The notes: generated by a model from the sequence alone, not told the origin. Positions 38,106 through 47,269 are shown, counted from the stretch's first letter. The stretch: 64,000 bases of DNA from Idiomarina xiamenensis 10-D-4 (GCF_000299895.1 NZ_AMRG01000010.1:1-64000); one strand, 5' to 3'. Numbers and translations are program-made.

Positions 38106-38243
38106 ATGAGTTTATGGCAACAGTTTATGCAAGACCCGGTGATTTTCTTTTCCTTTACCGGACTCGCGATAGTGCTGGGTTTATGCATGTTTTATGCGAT
38201 TTATTTTTGGGTAAAAATCAGTAAGGCTGACACCCCCAAATAA
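38106..38243 (+). CDS. DUF3149-like single-span membrane protein
   Basis: A 45-residue gene too short for usual ORF cut-offs. GAGGAGGT (38093-38100) lies at ideal distance before the ATG at 38106. The product, MSLWQQFMQDPVIFFSF then a hydrophobic span (14-36) and a short charged tail ending ADTPK, has the 'DPV' entry and layout of DUF3149 small membrane proteins. The function is unknown. A plus-strand ORF in another frame (38030-38224) is a shadow of this gene. Confidence 0.78.
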   Translation: MSLWQQFMQDPVIFFSFTGLAIVLGLCMFYAIYFWVKISKADTPK

Positions 38244-38327
38244 CCATTGTTATGGTGGCGAGCGTGATGCAAGCGTATAATCTGGCGCACTTTCTGGTTC
38301 ACTTTGGCGGTGTGATTATTCAGGGTT

Positions 38328-39599
38328 ATGCGCATCAACAACGCTCAGCAAACCGAATTGGGTCAGTTTCGACAGCTTTTCCGGCATTACACGGATGTTT
38401 TGCTGGAATACCGCGGTTATTGGCAGCTTGCCAGCTTTCAGCAGACGCAATTGCCTTGGCATAACACCGAGTTATGTCGATATATACAACAGCCGTCGGG
38501 CGTCGTTAGCGACGCTGAGCTGTTGCGCTTTTTTCCCGCTTTACAGTCACTACCGGCTATCAGCTCTTGCAACGACGACGCGGCTAGCGCTATCAAAACT
38601 AGCGAAGCGCGTTGGCCGTTTTGGCTGACTAGCGGTATTGGTGGGCGTAAGTTAGCACAAATTACTGCTTTTTTGGATGCGGTAGACGAGCCGTTAACGC
38701 CGTTAAATACTAGCTCGGCGCTAGCTGACACCCTAGAGTGGTGTGCTGGTAAAGGTCATTTGGGGCGTTTATTGAGTTTCCAGCGGCAGCAGGCGGTCAC
38801 CAGTGTTGAGTGGCAAGACGACTTGTGTCAGCAAGGGCAACAGCTGGCTGAACAACATCAAGTCGCACAACGGTTTGTGACTATGGATGTGCTTAGCAAC
38901 GACAGTCGTCTGTTGTTAAGCCAACACCGGCGGGTACTGGCGCTACATGCCTGTGGGCAGCTACACCTAAGCTTGTTGCAGCAGGCGGTAAGCGCACAGA
39001 CCGCCGAGTTACACATTGCCCCTTGTTGTTACCACCTGATTGACGGCGATAGTTATCAGCCGTTGTCGCAGGCTGGCAAACAGCGTGATCTAAAGTTATC
39101 GCGTTTAGATTTGAAGTTGGCGGTGCAAGGGGTGGTGACTGGCGGTCAGCGAGCGCAGCGTTTACGTCAGCGTGAATTGTTATGGCGTATGGCTTATCAG
39201 TGCTGGCGGCAAAGCGCTAGCGGCGATAATCAGTACCGGCCGCTTGGTGCCGTGCGAGCTGCGCAATTACATGGCGAGCTCAGCGAATTTGTGGCTTGGG
39301 CGGCGTCACAGCAAGGCTTAAGCGTGACCACACCGATAGTCAGCGAGGCATTGTTAAAGCTCGCTGCAGCCAAAGTTGCCTTGATCCGACAAATTGAGTC
39401 GGTGCAGCAGTTATTTCGGCAGCCTTTGGAATTATGGCTGTTGCTGGATCGAGTTTTATTCTTACAAGAACAGGGCTATGAAGTTAACTTGCGACGTTTT
39501 TGTGCGCCGCAGTTGACCCCTCGGAATTGGTTAATTCAGGCTCACCGAGTCGTTCCCCGGGCGGCCGCAACAACCGCTCAACCGTGCTCAGTAAAGTAG
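38328..39599 (+). CDS. METTL25-like methyltransferase-domain protein
   Basis: A 423-residue cytoplasmic protein with a class-I methyltransferase domain of the Methyltransf_32 type. The SAM loop is EWCAGKGHLGRLLS (near residue 137). Later motifs LALHACGQLHLSLLQ and IAPCCYHL (near 205-235) are highly characteristic of this family, which includes eukaryotic METTL25. The target is unknown. The start has only a weak AGGG close to the ATG. The last 116 bases overlap the 3' end of the convergent sirtuin gene. The C-terminal 30 residues appear poorly ordered. Confidence 0.82.
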   Translation: MRINNAQQTELGQFRQLFRHYTDVLLEYRGYWQLASFQQTQLPWHNTELCRYIQQPSGVVSDAELLRFFPALQSLPAISSCNDDAASAIKTSEARWPFWLTSGIGGRKLAQITAFLDAVDEPLTPLNTSSALADTLEWCAGKGHLGRLLSFQRQQAVTSVEWQDDLCQQGQQLAEQHQVAQRFVTMDVLSNDSRLLLSQHRRVLALHACGQLHLSLLQQAVSAQTAELHIAPCCYHLIDGDSYQPLSQAGKQRDLKLSRLDLKLAVQGVVTGGQRAQRLRQRELLWRMAYQCWRQSASGDNQYRPLGAVRAAQLHGELSEFVAWAASQQGLSVTTPIVSEALLKLAAAKVALIRQIESVQQLFRQPLELWLLLDRVLFLQEQGYEVNLRRFCAPQLTPRNWLIQAHRVVPRAAATTAQPCSVK

Positions 39600-40401
39600 C
39601 GCTGAGATCGCTGTCGAGTTTGACCGTGGCGATATCGTCGGCGCGATTCTTGCCGCGATTGAGTAAAATTAGTGGTTGCTGAGCTTGCACCGCTTGACGG
39701 GCAAAGCGATACCCCGAAAACACCATTAATGACGAACCAATCACCAATAAGCCGCCGCTATGTGCCAGTGCCTGCTGCGCTTGCTCAACCCGGTCGCGCG
39801 GCACATTGTCACCAAAATACACCACATCGGGCTTTAAAATGCCGTCGCAACTTCGGCAAGCAGGCACCTGAAACTGGCTAAAGTCGACCTCAAGATTGGC
39901 GTCGCCGTCGGCTAACACGGATGCCTCATGATCAGCAAAAGTTGGGTTAAGCTGCAAGCTACGCTGGTGCATGTCTAAGCGTGGTGTCAATTGACCACAC
40001 TGCATGCAACGCATTTGGTTGGCATCGCCATGCAAATTAATGACTCGGTCGCTACCCGCGCGTTGCTGCAAACCATCGACATTCTGAGTGATGATGGTGC
40101 CGATATAGCCAGCCTGTTGTAGCTGTTGAATGGCCTTATGGGCGAGATTAGGTTGCGCCTGATAAAGGTTAGGCCAGCCATGAAGACTACGAGCCCAATA
40201 GCGTTGCCGGACATGGTGATGCTGCATGAACTGTTGATGCTGCACCGGTGGCGATTGTTGCCAGTTGCCATTTTCGTCGCGATAACTAGGGATACCGGAG
40301 GCGGTACTTAAACCGGCACCGGCTAGAACGGTGAGTGGCCGGTGAGCTTGCAAATACTGACTTAACGTGGCAGCACATTGGTTAATGTTGGTTATGTGCA
40401 T
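39484..40401 (-). CDS. Sir2-family NAD-dependent protein deacylase
   Basis: A sirtuin of 305 residues that removes acyl groups from lysines using NAD. NAD-binding motifs are GAGLSTASGIPSYRD (27-41) and TQNVDGL (105-111). The catalytic His124 is in NLHGD. The zinc site has two CxxC pairs, Cys132/135 and Cys182/185. The SSLMVFSGYRF motif supports a bacterial class II/SIRT4-like type. The final 27 residues are Ser/Glu-rich and encoded within the 116-base overlap with the methyltransferase gene, so this tail may be a recent extension. A terminator at 40446-40475 separates it from the BON gene upstream. Confidence 0.92.
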   Translation of the reverse strand: MHITNINQCAATLSQYLQAHRPLTVLAGAGLSTASGIPSYRDENGNWQQSPPVQHQQFMQHHHVRQRYWARSLHGWPNLYQAQPNLAHKAIQQLQQAGYIGTIITQNVDGLQQRAGSDRVINLHGDANQMRCMQCGQLTPRLDMHQRSLQLNPTFADHEASVLADGDANLEVDFSQFQVPACRSCDGILKPDVVYFGDNVPRDRVEQAQQALAHSGGLLVIGSSLMVFSGYRFARQAVQAQQPLILLNRGKNRADDIATVKLDSDLSATLLSTVERLLRPPGERLGEPELTNSEGSTAAHKNVAS

Positions 40402-40445
40402 ATGTGTTGTTCTCTAGTAAATACCAGATCAGCTTAAATTAGCAT

Positions 40446-40475
40446 AAAAAAAGCCACGCGAGGCGTGGCTTTTTA
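40446..40475. terminator. Rho-independent terminator after the BON-domain gene
   Basis: AAGCCACGC (40451-40459) pairs with GCGTGGCTT (40463-40471) around a GAG loop. It is flanked by A-run and T-run, so it can act on both strands. It ends the minus-strand BON transcript and isolates the sirtuin gene. Confidence 0.92.
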
Positions 40476-40490
40476 GTCAGTGCTTAGCAA

Positions 40491-40892
40491 TTAATTGCCA
40501 ACTTTCAGCTCGTTCTCGACTGATTTCACGCCTTCGACCATTTCGGTCAAGTTTTCGGCGGTATCAATATCAGCCTCTTTTGCGACTGTACCGGTCAAGC
40601 TAACCACGCCATCGGTAGTTTCGACGCTGATGTCTGAGTTATCCAGATTATCATCGTCCATCAATTTTGCTTTAACACGAGCGGTGATAACTGAGTCATC
40701 AATGTACTCGCCCGCTTCGTTCATACCTTTTTTGGCTGAATCAGCAACGTCATTAGCGGTTTGTTCAGCAGATTCCATGGCTTGCTCAGACTTCTGTTCA
40801 GCAGAGTCGCGCTGTGCTTCAGAACACGCTGCTAGCGTTAATACCGATAATGCCATTACACCACTGGTTAAAAGTTTGCTACGTTGTTTCAT
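40491..40892 (-). CDS. BON-domain lipoprotein (OsmY-like)
   Basis: A 133-residue lipoprotein. The signal peptide ends in lipobox LAAC (Cys at residue 23). An alanine/glutamate-rich helical spacer (25-65) leads to one BON domain (66-130; DDSVITARVKAKLMDDDNL and VETTDGVVSLTGTV). BON domains occur in envelope-stress proteins such as OsmY and DolP and are thought to bind membranes. AGGAAGG precedes the ATG. It is a single gene with its own terminator. Confidence 0.9.
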   Translation of the reverse strand: MKQRSKLLTSGVMALSVLTLAACSEAQRDSAEQKSEQAMESAEQTANDVADSAKKGMNEAGEYIDDSVITARVKAKLMDDDNLDNSDISVETTDGVVSLTGTVAKEADIDTAENLTEMVEGVKSVENELKVGN

Positions 40893-41157
40893 CGGTCAAC
40901 CTTCCTGTTTTGTCAATGAATCTTGTTTGTTGGTCATCCTGCGACCACATCTTTACTATATAGCGGTTAGCTTAGAGGCGCTTAACATTTACGATAGCTT
41001 TAAACTTTGCTCAATATTGCCGCAATTTTGGCAACGTTTTATGAACTCTAAAACAGGCTAACGTCCGTTGCAGTGCCTGTGTTGCTAACGCACTGTCTAT
41101 CAATAGTGGTTAATGACCAAAATGGATCACAACATCGGTACCGATAACGCGCTGCGC

Positions 41158-41601
41158 TCATTCTGGTGCAGGCCGCCAACCGATAAAATAACCATAGCAG
41201 GTTCCTAAACAAGCGCCATAGCATAAGTGCACAATTAAGGTGGCTACCGCTGGTAAGGGGCCTTGGGAAATATCGGCAATAAATAGCCCAAAACCTAATG
41301 CAGGCATAATAAACAACATGATCACCAGCCACCCTAATAAGCCGACGACAATACCGCGAAGCACATAGTTATTGTCTGCGCTGTGTGCGTTTAACCAATA
41401 AAACAGCACGCTGTAAAGTAGGGTAGCGACTACGCCGTGCAACCACCAAGCGGCGCCATCGGCAATTTCTAGGTGGGCGGCAATGACGCTGATGATGTTC
41501 AGTTGCGGTAAAATTTGCCAATATGCTTTAAGCCAAAGTAGCGCGCTAAGAAGTACGCTAGCAATAGCTGCCGCCAGTAAGCAAGCGATGCGTTTATTCA
41601 T
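41158..41601 (-). CDS. Hypothetical four-helix inner-membrane protein
   Basis: A 147-residue protein with four clear hydrophobic segments, about 6-25, 53-71, 82-104 and 119-140. The last helix contains HLCYGACLGTCYGYF. The family is not recognised. The ATG overlaps the stop codon of the upstream GltB-domain gene (ATGA, 41598-41601) with GGAGG in front, so the two are translationally coupled and may act together. Confidence 0.65.
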   Translation of the reverse strand: MNKRIACLLAAAIASVLLSALLWLKAYWQILPQLNIISVIAAHLEIADGAAWWLHGVVATLLYSVLFYWLNAHSADNNYVLRGIVVGLLGWLVIMLFIMPALGFGLFIADISQGPLPAVATLIVHLCYGACLGTCYGYFIGWRPAPE

Positions 41602-43199
41602 GCTGACACCTCCAGTGGCGCGAAGCTATCGGCTTGAGCCTCATCATAGTATAGCCGATACTTATCAGGTATCTCATCGCGTAAAAAACAACCGGCGGCT
41701 TGTACAGGGTAAATCTCGTCAAACCGTAGTACCGTTGAGGCGGTTACGCGGCGAAAGATATGCTTACGTTTCACTTCGGTCACACTGTGCAAGCCGACCG
41801 AGCTTAATAGTTCGTTGGTGGCTTTAACGGTTTTCTCATGAAAGTTTTTCACCCGTACCGACTTATCGCTAACGACTAGGCCCTTAGCTAAGCGCGGATC
41901 TTGGGTAGCCACGCCGGTTGGGCAGCGGTTGGTATTACAGGTCAGGGATTGCACACAGCCCAAGGCAAACATCATACCGCGTGCGCTATTACATAAATCG
42001 GCGCCTAAAGCGATGTACTTGACGATGTGAAAGGCGGTAAAAATTTTACCTGAGGCAATGATTTTAACGTGCTCGCGTAAGTCGAAACCACGTAAGCAAT
42101 CATCGACAAAAACCAGCGCGTCACGCAGTGGCATGCCGATGGAGTTGCTATACTCTAATGGTGCCGCGCCGGTACCACCTTCACCGCCGTCTACGGTAAT
42201 AAAATCAGGATAAATTTGTCGCTCGCGCATGGCTTTACAGATAGCGATAAATTCTGATTTATTGCCGACACATAATTTAAAACCAACCGGTTTACCACCA
42301 CTTAAATCACGTAATTGTTGGACAAATTCCAGCAAGCCCTGCGGTGTCGAAAATGCGGTATGCGAGGGTGGTGATAACACGTCGGTACCCTCGGGAACTT
42401 GCCGAATACGAGCGATTTCTTGGGTGTTTTTAGCCGCTGGTAAAATACCGCCGTGACCGGGTTTAGCGCCCTGCGAAAGTTTTATTTCGACCATTTTAAC
42501 GGCGTCTAACTGTGCTTTTTCTTTGAACGATTCGGCGTCAAAGTTACCGTCTTTATTACGGCAACCAAAGTAACCCGTGCCAATTTGCCAAACTACGTCT
42601 CCACCATGTTCCAAATGATAGTCACTAAGGCCACCTTCACCCGTGTTGTGATAAAAGCTACCCATTTTGGCACCTTTATTTAGCGCCCGGATGGCGTTAT
42701 TACTCAACGCACCAAAACTCATTGCCGAAATATTTAATAAGCTAGCAGAGTAGGGCTGCTGACATTGCTGGTTACCCACCTGTACACGATTATGATGGGG
42801 ATCTTCTTTAGGGCTATGAGCGGTGATGGAGTGTCCTATCCATTCGTAGCCAACGCGATTTGTGTCGACTTTGGTACCAAAAGGAATGGTATCCAAACTG
42901 TTTTTTGCGCGCTGATAGACAATCGAACGGTACATGCGGCTAATGGGCCGTCCTGAGGTTTCTGATTCCATCAGGTATTGACGAAAATAAGGACGTATGG
43001 CCTCGGTAAGCCAGCGTGCATGCGCAAAAAAGGGATAGTTGCGTAATAGCGAATGTGATTTCTGCAAACGGTCACTGAAGGCTATAACCAGTACTGGAAT
43101 GCTGATCAATAACAGCCAGCCAATGTGGTAGTTATAGTAGCTGCCAATTGCGGCCAAAATGGTCACAATCAAAGAGAGATAAAGTGCCGACTTACGCAT
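41598..43199 (-). CDS. FMN-binding glutamate-synthase-domain protein
   Basis: A 533-residue protein resembling the FMN/[3Fe-4S] synthase domain of the large glutamate synthase subunit but lacking the glutaminase domain (YerD-like group). Two N-terminal membrane spans (6-24, 26-44) anchor it. The TIM-barrel core shows LNISAMSFGALS, NTGEGG and DGGEGGTGAAP for FMN. The cluster cysteines follow C-x5-C-x4-C (GCVQSLTCNTNRCPTG), the spacing of the GltS [3Fe-4S] site. The actual reaction of these stand-alone proteins is unproven. AAGGA precedes the ATG. It is coupled to a small membrane protein. Confidence 0.88.
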   Translation of the reverse strand: MRKSALYLSLIVTILAAIGSYYNYHIGWLLLISIPVLVIAFSDRLQKSHSLLRNYPFFAHARWLTEAIRPYFRQYLMESETSGRPISRMYRSIVYQRAKNSLDTIPFGTKVDTNRVGYEWIGHSITAHSPKEDPHHNRVQVGNQQCQQPYSASLLNISAMSFGALSNNAIRALNKGAKMGSFYHNTGEGGLSDYHLEHGGDVVWQIGTGYFGCRNKDGNFDAESFKEKAQLDAVKMVEIKLSQGAKPGHGGILPAAKNTQEIARIRQVPEGTDVLSPPSHTAFSTPQGLLEFVQQLRDLSGGKPVGFKLCVGNKSEFIAICKAMRERQIYPDFITVDGGEGGTGAAPLEYSNSIGMPLRDALVFVDDCLRGFDLREHVKIIASGKIFTAFHIVKYIALGADLCNSARGMMFALGCVQSLTCNTNRCPTGVATQDPRLAKGLVVSDKSVRVKNFHEKTVKATNELLSSVGLHSVTEVKRKHIFRRVTASTVLRFDEIYPVQAAGCFLRDEIPDKYRLYYDEAQADSFAPLEVSA

Positions 43200-43446
43200 A
43201 CATCAAAGTCCTTAACAAAGTTGCGGTTTTTATGCTTAACCATAGAGTCTTTATTGATTAAAAACAAATACTCAGGGTTGCTCTAAATAGTTTTTAAAGT
43301 CAGCTTTTAAATACAGTGAGAGAGTGCTAATGCGAGTTTTTATCAAGCAAAGATAAATTGATTTTACAGCAGAACTGCTTCGACAACGCCCGTTCAGCGG
43401 CGTAAGATGGAACGACCATAACGCTGATAATAGTCGTTTTAAAATT

Positions 43447-44223
43447 ATGCAATTGACTCAGCTTAAAGTGCTTAATATTGAGGACATTACCCCGCATATG
43501 CGGCGTATTCATTGCCGTTACCAAGGCCATTCGTTAATCGCTGCGGATGCCGGCGGCTACGTAAAGTTACTCTTTAACCAGCAGGGCGGTACCGACATTA
43601 GTACGATGCTGGCGAACGGTGACAGGCCCATCATGCGCACATATACCTTGCGCACGGTCGACCCTGAACAGCAGCAACTCAGTATCGACCTAGTGCGGCA
43701 CACGCCTTTTGCCGGACCTGCGGGTCCGGCGCTACGTTGGTTAAATTCGGTAATGCCCGGCGATCAGTTGCAAATCGCTGGGCCGGGGCATAGCCAATAT
43801 CCAACCTATCAAGCCCAGCAACGTTATTGGTTAATCGCCGATATGACCGCGTTACCGGCATTAAGCGTTTTATTGGCGCAGTTGCCTAAAGATGCGCGTG
43901 GTGATTGTTTGATTCAAGTGCACAGCGAGGCTGATATTCAATCGTTAAATGCACCTGCTGGTATCGATATTCGCTGGCTGGTTAGCGCCACCGCAGATAG
44001 CCAACAGCAAGCTAAAATGGCGCAGCAATTACCCGCGCCCAATGCGCACAGTAATATTTGGGTAGCGACCGAATTTGACGCCATGCGCGCTATTCGACGC
44101 TACCTTACTCAACAACTCGGGCTTGACCGGCAGGCTATGTATATTAGTAGCTATTGGCGCGCAGGGCGTACTGAGGAAGGCCATAAAGTCGATAAACGCG
44201 AGGATATGGCCGAACTGTCGTGA
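43447..44223 (+). CDS. Siderophore-interacting NAD(P)H-dependent ferric reductase (ViuB/SIP family)
   Basis: A 258-residue cytoplasmic flavoprotein that frees iron from imported ferric siderophores by reduction. The FAD motif R-x-Y-T-x-R appears as RTYTLR (about 64-69), followed by VRHTPFAGPAGPALRWL, a SIP signature. The NAD(P)H-binding SIP C-terminal domain includes WVATEFDAMRAIRRYL and the SSYWRAGRTEEGHK ending. No clear ribosome-binding site is visible before the ATG at 43447. The gene is convergent with the LysR gene and belongs functionally with the receptor at 45272. Confidence 0.92.
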   Translation: MQLTQLKVLNIEDITPHMRRIHCRYQGHSLIAADAGGYVKLLFNQQGGTDISTMLANGDRPIMRTYTLRTVDPEQQQLSIDLVRHTPFAGPAGPALRWLNSVMPGDQLQIAGPGHSQYPTYQAQQRYWLIADMTALPALSVLLAQLPKDARGDCLIQVHSEADIQSLNAPAGIDIRWLVSATADSQQQAKMAQQLPAPNAHSNIWVATEFDAMRAIRRYLTQQLGLDRQAMYISSYWRAGRTEEGHKVDKREDMAELS

Positions 44224-44233
44224 TGGTCACTAA

Positions 44234-45145
44234 TCAGTGGTTAACGGCTTGTGCTTGACCGACTTTATCGAACCATTTTTTTAAGCTAGCAATCGCTGCT
44301 TTAGTTTTAGCCGGCACCGAGTGGCGCTGTGGTGTTACCGCATAGACGCTGAACATCGGTGCTTGCCAACCGCAAGCGGGCGACAACTGACAAAGCCGGC
44401 CGGCCTGTAGGTGATGACGTACTTCCGGCTCTGGTAATAACGCATAGCCAACATTATCCAAGGTTAGCTGGATCATGCCATTCATATTGTTCAGGGTGAG
44501 TCGTGGCGCTGGTAATTGCGCCTGCGACTTATTATTGCTGGTTAATAGCTGGCGTGTTTCGCTGATATGGCTAATACGCGGCTGTTCGCTGAGTGCTTGT
44601 ATATCCACTGACGACTTTGTGAGTGGGCTATCGCTACTGCAACATAGCACCATATTCCAGTCGGCCAGATGTCTGGCAACTAAACTAGAGTCCTGTAATG
44701 GTCCGATGCATAAAGCGATGTCGGCGCCGCTGGCAATGATATCGACCGGTTCGTCGGTGAGCGTGATTTGCATTTGGATCTGGCTGAATTCGTCGATCAA
44801 ATATTTCAGCGGTTGACTCAATAAGCCACCGCCAAAACCAACCGGCGCAATGACTTTTAATTCACCCGAGGGTGTCTGTTGTAATTGCTGTAGCCGTTGC
44901 TCGGTTTGATTGGCTGTTGCTAGTAGTTTGACACTGCTTTTGTAATAGATCTCGCCTGCTTCGGTCAGCGTTAGGGTACGCGTATTGCGATTAAATAGCG
45001 CTAACCCAACCTCTTGTTCCAGCTTTTGAATGTGCTGGCTGACCGCCGATGTAGTCATGTAAAGCTGTTTGGCGGCGTTGCTCATACTTGCCGATTCGAC
45101 CGTTTTTACGAACACCGATAGGGTGCGCATTAACTTTTTATTCAT
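44234..45145 (-). CDS. LysR-family regulator, IrgB-like
   Basis: A 303-residue LysR-type regulator. The winged helix-turn-helix (residues 8-65; NAAKQLYMTTSAVSQHIQKL) precedes an effector-binding domain of two alpha/beta lobes. It is divergent from the IrgA/CirA-like receptor gene across 126 bases, exactly the arrangement of irgB-irgA in Vibrio cholerae, where IrgB activates irgA under iron limitation. It probably binds the repeats at 45149-45201 and also affects its own promoter. No strong ribosome-binding site precedes the ATG at 45145. Confidence 0.85.
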   Translation of the reverse strand: MNKKLMRTLSVFVKTVESASMSNAAKQLYMTTSAVSQHIQKLEQEVGLALFNRNTRTLTLTEAGEIYYKSSVKLLATANQTEQRLQQLQQTPSGELKVIAPVGFGGGLLSQPLKYLIDEFSQIQMQITLTDEPVDIIASGADIALCIGPLQDSSLVARHLADWNMVLCCSSDSPLTKSSVDIQALSEQPRISHISETRQLLTSNNKSQAQLPAPRLTLNNMNGMIQLTLDNVGYALLPEPEVRHHLQAGRLCQLSPACGWQAPMFSVYAVTPQRHSVPAKTKAAIASLKKWFDKVGQAQAVNH

Positions 45146-45148
45146 AAC

Positions 45149-45201
45149 GTTAAGAGCCGTTAAAAACAGAGTTAAAAATAACTCGGTTGAGTGTTAAGAA
45201 C
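45149..45201. promoter_or_regulatory. GTTAA repeats and dyad in the LysR/receptor divergent promoter
   Basis: Four direct copies of a GTTAAnAnn element start at 45149, 45159, 45171 and 45193, so spacings are 10, 12 and 22 bases, close to helical turns. The third copy is also part of a dyad GAGTTA-N4-TAACTC (45169-45184). They lie between the LysR start and the Fur box and are candidate sites for the LysR protein. Confidence 0.5.
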
Positions 45202-45220
45202 TGTCAGTTTATCTTGCGAA

Positions 45221-45235
45221 TGAAAATAATTATCA
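45221..45235 (+). promoter_or_regulatory. Fur box upstream of the siderophore receptor
   Basis: TGAAAATAATTATCA matches the 7-1-7 Fur repeat TGATAAT-N-ATTATCA with one mismatch. It lies 36 bases before the receptor ATG, so iron repression of the receptor is expected. Confidence 0.75.
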
Positions 45236-45271
45236 TTTGGATATTAACCTATCTTTAAGCAGAGGTAAACA

Positions 45272-47269
45272 ATGGATAAGCAAACGCGAACGGTTCGCAC
45301 AAAACTGGCGAGCGCCGTTGCCGCACTATTAGCGACCGCCAGCAGCCCGGCAGTTTATGCCGCGGCTGCCGATATGGCGCAGGATATGGAAGTGATCGTG
45401 GTCACGGCTTCGGGTTTTGAGCAACAGTTAAAGGATGCTCCGGCATCTATTACCGTCATCGACCAAGAGGCGTTGTCGGCGCGTTTTTATCAAGATTTAA
45501 CCGATGCGATGGCCGATGTCCCCGGCGCTATCGTAACCGGCGGCGGTGACCGTCAGGACATTAGTCTACGCGGCATGAGTAGCCAATACACCTTGATCTT
45601 AATCGACGGTCAGCGGCAATCGTCGCGTGAAACCCGACCCAACAGCGATGGCCCCGGTGTCGAAAGCGGTTGGACACCGCCATTAGCGGCGATCGATCGT
45701 ATCGAAATTATTCGTGGCCCGATGTCGTCATTGTATGGTTCTGATGCCATCGGCGGTGTCATTAACATCATTACCAAGAAAACGCCCGAGCAATGGCGTG
45801 GACAAGTGCGAGTCGATGCCACCTTGCACCAACGGGACGAGTCGGGTGACCGTTACCAAGCTAATTTTTATACCGCCGGTACACTGATCCCCGATACCCT
45901 TGGCTTACAGTTATATGGACAGTGGACGCAGCGTCAGGAAGATGACATCTACGAAGGCTTTCGTGGTCGTCAGGCTGACAACGTGAAAGCTAAACTGGCA
46001 TGGACGCCATCTCATCAACACGAGTTTATGTTCGAGGCTGGACAGGCTGTACAACGCTTAGATTCGACGCTGGGTAAAACCGTCGAACCGCTCGCCGAGG
46101 GCGAGAGCTGTGGCCGTAGTTGTCCGGCGACCGCTTATACTGAATACGATAGCAAGAGCTTTTCTATCGCACATAATGGCTTGTGGGATATCGGCAGTTC
46201 ACGTAGCTACCTCAAGTACGACGAGTTTGATAACAAATCGCGCTTAATGACCATAAAAAATACCGACTTTCAGACGTTGTGGTCGTTGCCGTTAGGGCTC
46301 TCTCATAGTGCCAGCGTTGGTGCGGCTTATTTAAAAGAAGAATTGCAAGACCAAACCAGCAACCGTATTAGTGATTTACAAAACATCAGCAATGACCAAT
46401 GGTCGTTGTTTGCCGAAGATGAATGGAAAATGAATGCTGCATTTGCGCTGACATTAGGCTTACGCTATGACCGCGACGAGCAGTTTTCTGGTCATTTTAG
46501 TCCGCGCTTATACGGTGTTTATACGTTGTCAGGCGATACCGTCATTAAAGGTGGTATTTCTAGCGGCTATCGCGCACCGAGCTTGCGTCAGACCGAGCCG
46601 CAATGGGGGCAAGTGAGCCGTGGCGGTAATATCTACGGTAATCCTGATTTAGCACCAGAAAAATCGCTAAACTACGAACTCGGTTGGTATACCAATTGGA
46701 CGGCTGATTTTAGTACCTCTGCCAGCATCTTTTATAACGAGTTTGACGATAAGATCTCGCGCGTACAGTGCCCGGCGACACAATGTACCGACGGTCCTAA
46801 CGAGTTTGGTTCAGACCCCACGACCTATATCAATGTCGACGAAGCTATTACGCAAGGAATAGAGCTGACTTTCAATGCACAGCTGAACGACCAGCTAAGC
46901 TGGAGCGGTAACTATACCTTTACCGACTCAGAGCAAAAAACGGGTCAATATCAAGGCGAGCCGCTTAACCAATTACCGAAGCACTTATTACAAACCAACC
47001 TTAACTGGCAAATATCAGACGCGTGGCAAAGCTGGGTTCGGCTGCACTTCCGTGGCGAGGAAAGCCAACCAACTACCGGTCCTTCGAGTGGCAGCTTGGT
47101 CGCGCCGTCCTATACCTTGGCCGATCTGGGGGTTAATTACCGCATCAACAATGACTGGAAATTAGGTGTAGGTATTTACAACTTATTCGACAAAGACATT
47201 ACCGAGCAAGCCTATGGTTACGTCGAAGATGGTCGACGCCTGTGGTTATCGTTGGCATGGGATTTTTAA
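45272..47269 (+). CDS. Catecholate siderophore TonB receptor, IrgA/CirA-like
   Basis: A 665-residue outer-membrane receptor. The signal peptide ends near residue 31. A TonB box (MEVIVVTAS) is followed by a plug (45-165) containing SRETRPNSDGPGVESGW and PMSSLYGSDAIGGVINII, both distinctive of the CirA/IrgA/VctA group that transports catechol siderophores and their breakdown products. The barrel ends in LSLAWDF. AGAGG precedes the ATG. A Fur box and a divergent IrgB-like gene give the expected control. Siderophore biosynthesis genes are absent, so it may use foreign siderophores. The reading frame directly after the stop codon continues into a DUF4198-like remnant. Confidence 0.93.
   Translation: MDKQTRTVRTKLASAVAALLATASSPAVYAAAADMAQDMEVIVVTASGFEQQLKDAPASITVIDQEALSARFYQDLTDAMADVPGAIVTGGGDRQDISLRGMSSQYTLILIDGQRQSSRETRPNSDGPGVESGWTPPLAAIDRIEIIRGPMSSLYGSDAIGGVINIITKKTPEQWRGQVRVDATLHQRDESGDRYQANFYTAGTLIPDTLGLQLYGQWTQRQEDDIYEGFRGRQADNVKAKLAWTPSHQHEFMFEAGQAVQRLDSTLGKTVEPLAEGESCGRSCPATAYTEYDSKSFSIAHNGLWDIGSSRSYLKYDEFDNKSRLMTIKNTDFQTLWSLPLGLSHSASVGAAYLKEELQDQTSNRISDLQNISNDQWSLFAEDEWKMNAAFALTLGLRYDRDEQFSGHFSPRLYGVYTLSGDTVIKGGISSGYRAPSLRQTEPQWGQVSRGGNIYGNPDLAPEKSLNYELGWYTNWTADFSTSASIFYNEFDDKISRVQCPATQCTDGPNEFGSDPTTYINVDEAITQGIELTFNAQLNDQLSWSGNYTFTDSEQKTGQYQGEPLNQLPKHLLQTNLNWQISDAWQSWVRLHFRGEESQPTTGPSSGSLVAPSYTLADLGVNYRINNDWKLGVGIYNLFDKDITEQAYGYVEDGRRLWLSLAWDF

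Noticed and set aside
43320-43446. Fur box before the siderophore-interacting reductase gene
   Set aside because: GATAATAGTCG resembles only one half-site; the other half does not match.
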